Below the pieces are notes generated by a model. That model was not told the DNA's origin. It worked only from the letters and a program-made list of their open reading frames with translations, and did no database searches. Shown one piece after another: positions 21,287 through 29,131 of a DNA stretch of 64,000 bases. Positions within the stretch are counted from its first letter, which is position 1. Every line of letters starts with the position of its first letter. The position numbers were made by a program, and so were the translations under genes. The DNA comes from Martinezella tropici (GTDB lineage: Bacteria > Pseudomonadota > Alphaproteobacteria > Rhizobiales > Rhizobiaceae): positions 1 through 64,000 of the forward strand of contig JUHI01000007.1 of assembly GCA_000799755.1 (NCBI GenBank), in the 5' to 3' direction.

Positions 21287-22447
21287 TCAGTGAGTTTCGT
21301 ATGCAGCAGCCAAGGTTTGCTGCGCAACTTCATCCCAGGTCATGATTCCATCGCGGAAAGCAACCGAACGCCGCATCGTAAGCGCCGCATCGATCTTCTC
21401 CCGCCACGCGACCTCGCCTTCCAGTCGATAGGCGATGCCGTTAGGCCTGGTAAAAGGAACGAGATCCGGTAGCAGAATCGGGAGGCCACAATAACTGTAT
21501 TGCGCGAGTTTCAAGCTCGATTCCGCAAGGTAAACCTCATCCGCGGTGAGACGATAGGGCGCAATGCCGAAATCGGCGTGCTGCAAATAGGGGATGATGC
21601 TCTCGAAATCCCGCTCGCCGTAGATCGTGATGTTTGGCCGAACCCATCCCGTCCAAGCGGCGCCAAAGACATGGAAATTAACATCCGGTGCCGCCGCCGC
21701 CATGGCGGCCACCGAGGCTTGGTCAAAAAGCATGTTGCCGATGGAAATCGCATTGCGGCTACCGGGCGGATAAGGAGATGGCTGCTCGCGATCAAACAAG
21801 GACGCATCAATCCCTTGCGGGATAACTCGCACGCGTCCCCCGGGTGGAAGCATGGCCCCAAGCCGCTCCGAAGGAACGCAAACGGCATCGAAGCGTGCGA
21901 TCTCCCGAGCCTGAATATCCTGCAGCGCCGGCGCTGCCCCAATGGTTCTCAACAGGTCGCGGCAAAAATACAAGATCCGTGCCTTTGGATTCAGCCTCTT
22001 GGCCTTGGCGAAAAAAGCAAGCGGAGAACCACTCTCGACCAATATCAAATCCGCGTCGGTTATGACGCGACGCGCAAAGGGCGGAAAATAACTGCCATAA
22101 AGGCGAAAGAGTATGGAATTAACAGCATTGAGAAAGCGATTGCCGGAACTGAAAGCATGCAAGGGCGGAAGATAGGCGCCGGCACTCAAATTGGTCGCGA
22201 TTATCTGAAACCGATTCGCTTGATCCTGAGACAGGGCGCGAAAACGCCGGCGATCCTTGAGCAAAGTCAGCCAGCTATGGCCTATCGTGAGAAAATGAAC
22301 CTCATGTCCCTGCTCGGCCCAGCGGGATGCGATAAAATGGATAGACGCCTTGCGATAGCCGCGCAAAAACGCATGCGACGTCAAAATCGCAATTTTTCGG
22401 CGTGGCTGAGCCTCTCGATTGGCCAGCCCTACTTCCCCATTTGCCAA
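21287..22447 (-). CDS. GumK-like glycosyltransferase
   Basis: A 386-residue, probably peripheral-membrane glycosyltransferase. The track supports a TTG start with GGGGA six bases upstream; an in-frame TGA closes the frame shortly before. N-terminal KIAILTSHAFLRGYRKASIH and C-terminal GIAPYRLTADEVYLAESSLK with YSYCGLPILLPD show the GT-B fold and resemble GumK (glucuronosyltransferase of xanthan synthesis). It probably works with the flippase and TupA-like protein on one surface polymer. The sugar donor is inferred only from similarity. Confidence 0.78.
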   Translation of the reverse strand: MANGEVGLANREAQPRRKIAILTSHAFLRGYRKASIHFIASRWAEQGHEVHFLTIGHSWLTLLKDRRRFRALSQDQANRFQIIATNLSAGAYLPPLHAFSSGNRFLNAVNSILFRLYGSYFPPFARRVITDADLILVESGSPLAFFAKAKRLNPKARILYFCRDLLRTIGAAPALQDIQAREIARFDAVCVPSERLGAMLPPGGRVRVIPQGIDASLFDREQPSPYPPGSRNAISIGNMLFDQASVAAMAAAAPDVNFHVFGAAWTGWVRPNITIYGERDFESIIPYLQHADFGIAPYRLTADEVYLAESSLKLAQYSYCGLPILLPDLVPFTRPNGIAYRLEGEVAWREKIDAALTMRRSVAFRDGIMTWDEVAQQTLAAAYETH

Positions 22448-22782
22448 AGGCAGTCCCCAACAGCGACCCTTAGCCGGTATATCTCATGACCGACATTCAA
22501 ACGTCGATTAGGTCGCAGCAGCGAACAATCATTGTCCGGAGCATCGATAGCCGCAACCAAAGCCCAACTTAGCGGGATATGAACCGCAAAGCGTCTAACA
22601 TGCGGTTAAAGTTGCATCATCAAACATCACACTCACAGGATGCCGCTCTCCTGAAATTGATTGGAAGTGACTTTCAGAGCCATTAATCCGGCTTTGCAGT
22701 CGTGTTGCTCTCGCTTGCCTGCAAGGAGCGAACAGGTCATTGATAATGCTTTACGAATGCCTCGCCAAAGGAATATTCCAGC
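22448..22782. other. Divergent intergenic region without recognised gene
   Basis: These 335 bases separate the minus-strand glycosyltransferase from the plus-strand lyase. Codon use and starts do not support a gene on either strand. The region must hold both promoters; I could not identify clear -35/-10 boxes or an operator. Confidence 0.6.
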
Positions 22783-23751
22783 ATGAATGCAAAATATGCA
22801 CTGCCCGCCATCCTGGCTTGCACCTGTGCTGCAGCACCGGCGCTGGCCGACAGCCCGGCTCAGATGGTGTTGCGTGACGGCTTCGACGGCAAGGATTTCG
22901 CCCCAACTGGCCACCTTTATTATCGCGACAACGTCGAGCAGAAGGCCGGGACGATCGAGTTTCAATCGGAAGTGAAGCGTACCGGCGTCGGTGCACTGAA
23001 GCTGAGCGTCAGGCCAACATGCTCGCTGGGCAACGCAAACTGCAGCGAAAGGGCGGAAATCTGGGAACGCACCAAGTATCGCGTGCCATACGATCAGGGG
23101 GTTTGGTACGGCTTTGCGGTCAAGTTCGCGGACCCCATTCCCTCCGGTGACCATCGCTATCTCATCGCTCAATGGAAGCGAGAAATCGGGCCGACTGCCA
23201 AAGGAGATTTCAGCCCCTTCCTCGCACTACGACTGAATAACGGCAAACTCTTCGCGACCGTTGAAACCAACTACGTTGCCCCCACCGAGAAGCACCGGCC
23301 CAAAAATAACAGCAAGGCCTGCGGTGACGACGCAACGCCGGTCTGGTTTCGTCCGGAAACCAATCAAATGCGCGCATTGGTAGCCACGGATGACAATTGG
23401 GGCGAAACCGACGGGGAAGAATTTACCGGCTGCACCAGCGCGATCAAAGTAATAAACCGTGGTAACAAGCTACCGACGCCGGCATCAGGCTGGATCGACT
23501 TCGCTATCTACAGCAAGCCAGGTCCAGACGGCTCCGGACATATTGAAATATTCGCCAACAACAAATGGATCGTCACGGTTACCGGCCATATAGGACATGC
23601 CGACCGCGGTTTGGGAAAGAATCAATATTTCAAATTCGGGCCCTATCGCGCCGCCGATAGTACCGTATGGACCCTTTATTATGATGATTTTCGCCGCTCA
23701 CCTCGCTGCGCCGATGTATTGGCTGACCCCAGCCTTTGCCCCATGAAGTGA
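22783..23751 (+). CDS. Secreted heparin-lyase-I-family polysaccharide lyase
   Basis: A 322-residue exported protein. The signal peptide (MNAKYALPAILACTCAAAPA, cleaved near ALA-DS at residue 23) precedes a jelly-roll domain with ERAEIWERTKY, GVWYGFAVKF, HRYLIAQWKREIG and the C-terminal GPYRA.DSTVWTLYYDDFR pattern of the heparin-lyase I-like polysaccharide lyases. Many bacterial members act on their own exopolysaccharide. Its place next to flippase and glycosyltransferase genes suggests trimming or release of the same polymer. A small amount of extra cysteine (CSLGNANCSER) may form a disulfide. Confidence 0.8.
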   Translation: MNAKYALPAILACTCAAAPALADSPAQMVLRDGFDGKDFAPTGHLYYRDNVEQKAGTIEFQSEVKRTGVGALKLSVRPTCSLGNANCSERAEIWERTKYRVPYDQGVWYGFAVKFADPIPSGDHRYLIAQWKREIGPTAKGDFSPFLALRLNNGKLFATVETNYVAPTEKHRPKNNSKACGDDATPVWFRPETNQMRALVATDDNWGETDGEEFTGCTSAIKVINRGNKLPTPASGWIDFAIYSKPGPDGSGHIEIFANNKWIVTVTGHIGHADRGLGKNQYFKFGPYRAADSTVWTLYYDDFRRSPRCADVLADPSLCPMK

Positions 23752-23884
23752 CAAGCCAGCAAGAATATCTCAACAGGGGATCAATACGGCTAATCCGCAA
23801 ATTCCGAGCGCAAGTTTTTTGGGAGAGAGGCCGAACTTTTTCCTTTCTCGATAGTTATCCTCTTTGGTGAAGGAGGTGACTGAA

Positions 23885-24181
23885 ATGCTTACTACCCATC
23901 GCGATTGCAAACAGCATGTGAAGAGGAACGCGATACCTTCTCTGGGGGAAATCGAGGGGCGAGTTGCCGTTCTGGAAATTGTCGCCCAATCCGCATTGAC
24001 GCACGTGTTCGACGAGGGCGAAGTCGATATAGACGCTGCGTTGCTGGCTCAGATTCGCAGAGCCATGCATCGCAAATGCAAGGATTTGAAGCTCGACGGA
24101 GAAGACACAGCATCGGCGCTTTTATACGCCGAGGAGTTGATCGAGGCTGCAGTTAAGGCGTCGCATCCAATTCATCAATGA
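23885..24181 (+). CDS. Small conserved rhizobial protein, unknown function
   Basis: A 98-residue acidic protein with a near-perfect Shine-Dalgarno (AGGAGGTGA, five bases before the ATG at 23885), indicating strong translation; the open frame extends 7 codons further upstream through that site. It is predicted mostly helical (LGEIEGRVAVLEIVAQSALT, LLAQIRRAMHRKC). No known domain was recognised. Its ATGA overlap with the next tiny gene couples the two. Confidence 0.7.
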   Translation: MLTTHRDCKQHVKRNAIPSLGEIEGRVAVLEIVAQSALTHVFDEGEVDIDAALLAQIRRAMHRKCKDLKLDGEDTASALLYAEELIEAAVKASHPIHQ

Positions 24182-24327
24182 TGCCGTCCAGGCCGAGGCT
24201 TGTCCTATCCTTCCTAGTGGCGCTGGCAATTATGCTCGGCGTCCTGCTCTTCGTTGCGCCACACGATACAAAAAGCGAATTCAGCCATCCGACGGCTCCG
24301 CCCGGGGAACATCAAAGCCAGCAATGA
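24178..24327 (+). CDS. 49-residue single-span membrane protein
   Basis: This short gene starts at ATG 24178 inside the TGA of the preceding gene (ATGA overlap). The product has a basic N-terminus (MMPSRPR), one hydrophobic helix (LVLSFLVALAIMLGVLLFVA) and a polar tail with PPGEHQSQQ at the end. The overlap, start position and clear topology support a real gene; function unknown. Confidence 0.55.
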   Translation: MMPSRPRLVLSFLVALAIMLGVLLFVAPHDTKSEFSHPTAPPGEHQSQQ

Positions 24328-24490
24328 TGTGCCAAAAGGAACCTATGTCACGTTAAGACACATAGGGCCTGCTCCATATCAGGTTGGCGTTAACGTCGCG
24401 CGATGAACTCGATTGCAAATCTTCAAAACCAAAGCAGTGTTCGCTTCACGCCACCCCGGTATCAAGCTCCAACAATGAATGGTCTAGCGA

Positions 24491-24697
24491 ATGTCTATGA
24501 TGGTCAACGCGCCACTTTACCCCGATGACATCGATGTCCTCGCAGGGGCCCTTTTTGCTTGGTGCGCCGAGCGCAGTATCAAATTGCAAAGCCAAGAGGG
24601 CTTATCGGCAGCCAATGTCGCTATCGACCTCTACAACGCCGGCTATCAAACGCAAGACCGGCTGCTCGGCGCACTGCACAGATATGATTTTCATTGA
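24491..24697 (+). CDS. Small hypothetical protein (68 residues)
   Basis: A short acidic protein (MSMMVNAPLYPDDIDVLAGA at the start, then a CAERSIKLQSQEG segment). The first of three close ATG codons is at 24491; none has a strong Shine-Dalgarno, so the start is uncertain. The composition is protein-like (ALFAWC, AANVAIDLYNAGY) and such short proteins occur singly in rhizobial genomes. No function is known. Confidence 0.5.
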   Translation: MSMMVNAPLYPDDIDVLAGALFAWCAERSIKLQSQEGLSAANVAIDLYNAGYQTQDRLLGALHRYDFH

Positions 24698-24791
24698 TGA
24701 CCTATCTGGGCCATTCCACCCCTGCATATGAAAAGATGGATAATTCACCGAAGTAGCGCATCTCTGTTCTTTCGGCGGAGGTGCTACGATT

Positions 24792-25637
24792 TTACGCTAC
24801 CGCCTTCTTGAAAACATTAGCGATGCAGTCCCGTTCTTCGAGAATCCCCAACCATTCGTCCTGATAGAATGTGGAGTCGTAGATTAACGTGAATGGACCC
24901 TTGTAGCCGGCCGCGTTGGAAAGCTTAACGCACCGAACATAATCCTCAGCATCAAGGCCCGCAGCTGAATAGTGTCCCTTTGCATGACAAAGTTCAGCGC
25001 GGCCCATGATCTTTGCAAGATCATCGTATTTACCGGCTCGCTCCCAATTGCCAAAATCTCCGTTGAGACCGACTTTGCCACGCAGGGAATCAAGAACTCG
25101 ATTGACTTCCCTTGGTCCGGGCAGCAGGTCGAACCAATTTTCGATAACGAGACGCACCCCCGCCGCTTGGGCCAATTCAGCCAGACGGCGCAGGTGAGTC
25201 TCCGCGAGCGTCAAAGCAGAATCCGTCGACTGAGCTTTTCCGGCAATCACCCGCATATTGTCAGCCCCGAGGGCTACGGCAACATCAATCCAACCGGCCA
25301 TCCACTCGGCATCGCGCTCAACCGTTGCAGGATTGCTGAGATCTCCGTCTTCAACGAGCAGGGTCTGAAGCCTTACGCCTGCGTCTTCAGCGGCATTGCG
25401 AAAATCGCCAAGATAGCCAGGAAGCAAGCTCGGCAAATGAAAGGAACAGATCTCAAGCCGAAAAATACCATGCTCGGCACATTGGCGCGGCACTTCAATC
25501 AGTTCGATCGTGCCCCTCCCATAAGTCGGCTGACGATCGGGAAGTGCCCGATCGGCAGGCTTGTAGGGATAGGTGGAACCGAGCGCTCGATGCAAGGACC
25601 AGGTTGAAACCGCGAAACGATCGGACAAATCAGCCAC
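24792..25637 (-). CDS. TIM-barrel sugar phosphate isomerase/epimerase family protein
   Basis: A 281-residue AP-endonuclease-2-like TIM barrel (xylose-isomerase-like family). The GTG at 25637 is chosen because GGAGGA lies six bases upstream; 22 further codons are open. Characteristic segments are FRLEICSFHLPS, GADNMRVIAGKA, VRLVIENWFDLLPG, VGLNGDFGNWE and ELCHAKGHYS, carrying the usual metal-ligand Glu, Asp, His residues. It is the last host-like gene before the prophage lysis block; it has no operon partner and its substrate is unknown. Confidence 0.8.
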   Translation of the reverse strand: MADLSDRFAVSTWSLHRALGSTYPYKPADRALPDRQPTYGRGTIELIEVPRQCAEHGIFRLEICSFHLPSLLPGYLGDFRNAAEDAGVRLQTLLVEDGDLSNPATVERDAEWMAGWIDVAVALGADNMRVIAGKAQSTDSALTLAETHLRRLAELAQAAGVRLVIENWFDLLPGPREVNRVLDSLRGKVGLNGDFGNWERAGKYDDLAKIMGRAELCHAKGHYSAAGLDAEDYVRCVKLSNAAGYKGPFTLIYDSTFYQDEWLGILEERDCIANVFKKAVA

Positions 25638-25769
25638 AAGGTTCCTCCATTGCCATTGGCGGTGAATACAACCAAGAGATAGACGGGATTGGACAGATAT
25701 CAATCGAAATTATGTAGTTGCTCGTGGCTTCCGTGGAGTCCCCTTTTGTGTGAAAAGCACGCTCAGTCA

Positions 25770-26099
25770 CTACCGCATTTCATGGCCGCCTTTGACCCAT
25801 CTGGAAATGGCATCAAAAACCAGATCCGCGATCCACATCGCACATACGCCAACGACGAAAGCCGTGGCATTCATGGCTGCAACCTCTTCCCCTGGCAGGG
25901 GCCAGTTGATAGCGCGCAGATAAAAGAGAGCCGGCTCCGTCAAATAGGTTGCTGCAAGCGCGCCGCAGATTGGCGATGCAACGATCTCTCGTGCTGTATA
26001 TTGACGTCTGGACAGACCGCGCAAGATACCGCCTGAGAGGCCGGCGATGACAACTCCGACTTTGATGCCCAGAGCATCCAGAAATTCGTGTAACGTCAT
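25770..26099 (-). CDS. Holin-like phage membrane protein
   Basis: A 109-residue protein beginning MTLHEFLDALGIKVGVVIAG. The ATG at 26099 is chosen because the longer open frame runs through a hairpin. Three hydrophobic stretches are visible (about 10-30, 45-62 and 72-95), with a charged C-terminal end (WVKGGHEMR). It is the last gene of the prophage minus-strand series, close to a small membrane gene and the endolysin, as expected for a holin. Sequence alone does not prove pore formation. Confidence 0.6.
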   Translation of the reverse strand: MTLHEFLDALGIKVGVVIAGLSGGILRGLSRRQYTAREIVASPICGALAATYLTEPALFYLRAINWPLPGEEVAAMNATAFVVGVCAMWIADLVFDAISRWVKGGHEMR

Positions 26100-26132
26100 C
26101 GCTTTTCTCGATTGAATTTGGGGGAGTCGAAA

Positions 26133-26156
26133 TGCCCCGCCTATTTTAGCGGGGCA
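26133..26156 (-). terminator. Hairpin between two lysis-region genes
   Basis: A perfect 8-bp stem (TGCCCCGC / GCGGGGCA) with an 8-base loop; no long T run follows on the minus strand. It may attenuate transcription or stabilise the message end rather than terminate fully. Confidence 0.45.
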
Positions 26157-26173
26157 TGCTGTTAAAAATGGCT

Positions 26174-26425
26174 TCATCTATCGACGGGTGGTTGCGGCTT
26201 TATTAAACCCGCAACGCCGTCACGCATGATGTTGATGACGATTTTGAGCGTACTCAAAGCCGCGACGGCGGCAGCAGCAAAACCCGGGCTGACGAAGGAT
26301 TGCGAACACTCCAACGTACCATCGACGAGTTGGGTGCAGCCCGTCGCCAGAAGAACGGCAATCATGGACGCGGATAGTGCAATCAAGACATTAAGAATAT
26401 TGTGAAACATATTAGTATTGAACAT
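26174..26425 (-). CDS. Small phage membrane protein (possible second holin component)
   Basis: An 83-residue protein with a strong Shine-Dalgarno (AAAAGGAG, five bases before the ATG). It has one hydrophobic helix near the N-terminus (VLIALSASMIAVLLATG), two cysteines and a second hydrophobic stretch (GFAAAAVAALSTLKIVINIM). Lying between the holin-like gene and the endolysin it could be a holin, antiholin or spanin-like component; no family was recognised. Confidence 0.6.
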   Translation of the reverse strand: MFNTNMFHNILNVLIALSASMIAVLLATGCTQLVDGTLECSQSFVSPGFAAAAVAALSTLKIVINIMRDGVAGLIKPQPPVDR

Positions 26426-26577
26426 ATATTCTCCTTTTCAGATAAAAGGGACGGTTCATCCACGCGAGGACGCCGGAGTTTCAAGCTTTTGGGAAACGGG
26501 ACAGGCTCGAGGGGACGCGAATGTCCCGAACATCAGCGCCGTTGATGCCGCCAATATCGAATTACAGCTAGCCTCAG

Positions 26578-27225
26578 CTAAGCTTGGCGAGCGCGTTCAA
26601 CTGCCGCCGCGAACTTCTTGGCAAAATCGCCAATTTCGATTGCCCGATCCGTACCATTGATGATCCGACGCGCACCGATCCAATCAGAACCAGTAGCACT
26701 GAAATAATCGGCAAGCTTCCTGCCAGTGAAACGACCTTTGACCATGCCGTCAAAAAGAATTTCGATGGCTTTGTGGGAATCAAGAGCCTTGTCCGGATCA
26801 TCGGCGATACCATACTTGATATAGTTATCTCTGCCGGTGATCTGGACGAGACCGCGCCCACGGTAGCGCCAGCCGTCATCGCTGGCCTCATCCCCATTTC
26901 CCATCCGATTGGCATAGGCGCGGTTGGCAATTCGCCGTGGCTGGCGGGAATAGGTGACGGCTTCCTCAGCATTGAAATATTTGGAAAACGTAGATCGTAG
27001 TCCCGTCGCCGAATAGTTCAAGTTTTCCGAGACGGCGCACATGGCTTTGTCCGTCTCGTGATAGACCGTCGCCAGCATATAAGCTAGCCAACGGGGGTCG
27101 AAAGGTCCTCCTGCCCATGCCGTCAGAATCGCCTCCATACCATCGACCTGACTTGTAGATAGCCGGCCGCCAAAAAGTGACATTCGCACTGCCGAAAAGA
27201 ACTTCTCGTGGTCCATAACCTTCAT
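26578..27225 (-). CDS. Phage endolysin, GH19 chitinase-like muramidase
   Basis: A 215-residue lysozyme of the GH19 chitinase-like fold. The catalytic region is visible: TVYHETDKAMCAVSENLNYS with the HETxK motif, then RYRGRGLVQITGRDNYIKYG, which is the substrate-binding region shared by phage GH19 endolysins. It has no signal peptide, so it needs a holin to reach the cell wall. Two starts, 27225 or 27216, are equally possible. It is part of the lysis group 25770-27579. Confidence 0.9.
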   Translation of the reverse strand: MKVMDHEKFFSAVRMSLFGGRLSTSQVDGMEAILTAWAGGPFDPRWLAYMLATVYHETDKAMCAVSENLNYSATGLRSTFSKYFNAEEAVTYSRQPRRIANRAYANRMGNGDEASDDGWRYRGRGLVQITGRDNYIKYGIADDPDKALDSHKAIEILFDGMVKGRFTGRKLADYFSATGSDWIGARRIINGTDRAIEIGDFAKKFAAAVERARQA

Positions 27226-27333
27226 TCCAAATTCGGGGCTACTAAATTTAAGATTAGAATCCGGATGTCACACTTCCCGACAAGACATCAGGCAAAGCTG
27301 CCCTTCGCAGCCAAACTCAATTCTTTTCCAGCT

Positions 27334-27579
27334 TCAAAGGTCGTTCGGAACCTGATTGGTCTCGTCAATTGATCTATCAAAATCACCCTCACCCCGCTCT
27401 GGACCACGGACTGTGTTTGTCGGTGATGGATCAACCTCGACCGGCTCGGATTGAGCCTGTAGTTGGCTTTGCGCTTCTGAAAGTTGGTCGGCCAGTCGAT
27501 CGACAGCATTGGCGAAGCGCTCGACTTCACCTTGCAGAAACTCGTTTTGTTTCTTGAGTGAGTTTAGGTACGTAGACAT
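27334..27579 (-). CDS. Short coiled-coil phage protein
   Basis: An 81-residue protein with AGAGGGA upstream of the ATG at 27579. Residues 5-45 (LNSLKKQNEFLQGEVERFAN and following) form a clear coiled-coil heptad pattern; the rest is acidic, proline-rich and probably disordered. No membrane segment, so it is not an obvious spanin. It is 11 bases downstream of the DUF4376-like gene and co-transcribed with it. Function unknown. Confidence 0.6.
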   Translation of the reverse strand: MSTYLNSLKKQNEFLQGEVERFANAVDRLADQLSEAQSQLQAQSEPVEVDPSPTNTVRGPERGEGDFDRSIDETNQVPNDL

Positions 27580-27590
27580 TCAATCCCTCT

Positions 27591-28259
27591 TCAGGTGTTG
27601 GGCGCAACGGCCCCGTTAGAGGGCCAGGCGAAAGCATCGATCTCGCCCTTAGTGGTGATCGTGCCGGCAATGATTTCGGCGTTTACTTCGCCTTCAGCCG
27701 CGAAGCTTGCCTGCACACGCGCGCCGACCGCATCGGCGATCGCCGTCATCTGTGTTGCCGTCAGCTCGACAAAGCCGGCAGCCGTCTTGAACTTCACCAT
27801 GACCTCCGGGTTAGCCTGCACGTAATTGTAGGCACCGGTAATCAACGACTGACTGGCGCGATCGGTCATGACGCGCATGCCGTTGAGCAGGATACCACCC
27901 GTTTCAACGGCATAGCGCTTGGACGCAGCATAGGCGTAGAGATCGACCGGAGGCGGCTCCGGAGACCAGCCGGCAACGATCGCCAGCAGGCTTGCCGGCG
28001 CTTCCGGCCAATCACCGGCCGACGCGACCAGAGCGGCCTCCTTGTTGTTCAGTTGATCGAGGATTGTTTCCTTGTCGGCTGCATCCAGTCCAGACGTGAT
28101 CTTGGCGGCCAGCGCCAGCCAGAAGTCCGACACGTTGTAGATCTGCTGCCGGCCGAGCCAGAAGGCGACGGACGCCATCCAGCGATCGGTCTTGTTCTCC
28201 GATCGAGCCGCAAGCAGCGCCTCGACCATCGGTTCATACATGCTGTCAATGCGATGCAT
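27591..28259 (-). CDS. Phage protein with DUF4376-like domain
   Basis: A 222-residue protein starting at ATG 28259 (MHRIDSMYEPMVEALLAARS), with AAGGA upstream; the open frame extends further but reads through the preceding gene's end. The C-terminal half, with AYAASKRYAVETGGILLNGM, TDRASQSLITGAYNYVQANP and FVELTATQMTAIADAVGARV, matches the DUF4376 domain found in proteins coded beside tail fibres. It probably takes part in tail-tip or fibre assembly. Confidence 0.75.
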   Translation of the reverse strand: MHRIDSMYEPMVEALLAARSENKTDRWMASVAFWLGRQQIYNVSDFWLALAAKITSGLDAADKETILDQLNNKEAALVASAGDWPEAPASLLAIVAGWSPEPPPVDLYAYAASKRYAVETGGILLNGMRVMTDRASQSLITGAYNYVQANPEVMVKFKTAAGFVELTATQMTAIADAVGARVQASFAAEGEVNAEIIAGTITTKGEIDAFAWPSNGAVAPNT

Positions 28260-28276
28260 GGCAGTCCTTTCGTGGG

Positions 28277-28696
28277 TTAGGTTTGAGCAAAAGCACGCAC
28301 GGCCCGCCAGTCGATCTCGGCGGCGGCGCGTATTTCGGGAGCTGTGTTGGCTGCAGAGAGAGCAGCGTTTGCCGATCGGCGCTGGGCCTCGATCATCTGC
28401 GAGCCGACCTTCCAATGCTGATCGCGCGTTAGAATTTCGGCGGCCTTCTCAAAGCGGCTAACGCCATCCTCGGCAGCTTCGGCCGTGATGTTGGGCGTAT
28501 CGACTTCGGGCACGTTCACGCCTAGCTGCGGATCGGCCGCAATCGAGAGCGCCTCGCTGACCTTCAGCGCATAGACCGCGTCCTGACCGGGGATGACCGT
28601 GACAAACATCATGCGCGCCAACCGCACCTGCCGATCGATGTCGGTTTGCGCCTGGATGCGCTCCAGAGTGGGATCGGCGGGGATGTCAAACAGCAT
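28277..28696 (-). CDS. Phage tail-region hypothetical protein
   Basis: A 139-residue, mostly helical protein (start MLFDIPADPTLERIQAQTDI; core SRFEKAAEILTRDQHWKVGS and AQRRSANAALSAANTAPEIR). No family was recognised. Its start overlaps the end of the upstream gene by 11 bases and the DUF4376-like gene follows, so it belongs to the tail-tip accessory set. Confidence 0.65.
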   Translation of the reverse strand: MLFDIPADPTLERIQAQTDIDRQVRLARMMFVTVIPGQDAVYALKVSEALSIAADPQLGVNVPEVDTPNITAEAAEDGVSRFEKAAEILTRDQHWKVGSQMIEAQRRSANAALSAANTAPEIRAAAEIDWRAVRAFAQT

Positions 28697-29129
28697 GGAT
28701 AGTCACCTCGAAATGATGGAAGGCCGCTGGTGCCTGGAAGGAGAACCGATGGTCGCCGAGAACTTCGGTGATGAATTCGAAGACATCGTCCTCGATGGCG
28801 ACGATCTCGCCGGCATGAAGGACCGAGGTGCCGGCCGGAACGGCAAAGGACACCTTGTCAACGCCATCCGCCCTGATGGTGAAATCCGTGACATCAAGGA
28901 CGGTGCCCTTGGGTGTGACGACGCCATCAAGCACATAGAAATGCGCGTCGATATCGAGCCGGTATTGGTCGGCCGAAACTTCCATCGCTCGGCAACCAGG
29001 ATAAACGGCCGCGAATGTTTCGAGGTACTGGCGCTGAATAGCCCCAGATTGCCTTATCCGCCCGTCCGGCCGAACGATGATGAACCTGACGGTCTCCTCC
29101 CGATCGGAAGGCCTATCTTCGTGTCGCAT
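28686..29129 (-). CDS. Phage tail-region hypothetical protein
   Basis: A 147-residue protein starting at ATG 29129, three bases after the stop of the giant tip gene; GAGGTAACC at the end of that gene serves as its ribosome site. It is predicted mainly beta (RFIIVRPDGRIRQSGAIQRQ, AHFYVLDGVVTPKGTVLDVT, SVLHAGEIVAIEDDVFEFI) and may be a small structural or chaperone protein for the tip. No family was recognised. Confidence 0.65.
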   Translation of the reverse strand: MRHEDRPSDREETVRFIIVRPDGRIRQSGAIQRQYLETFAAVYPGCRAMEVSADQYRLDIDAHFYVLDGVVTPKGTVLDVTDFTIRADGVDKVSFAVPAGTSVLHAGEIVAIEDDVFEFITEVLGDHRFSFQAPAAFHHFEVTIHAV

Positions 29130-29131
29130 GG

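Noticed and set aside
25638..25769. Search for a left attachment site
   Set aside because: No tRNA and no repeat of 12 or more bases shared with the right edge could be seen by eye.
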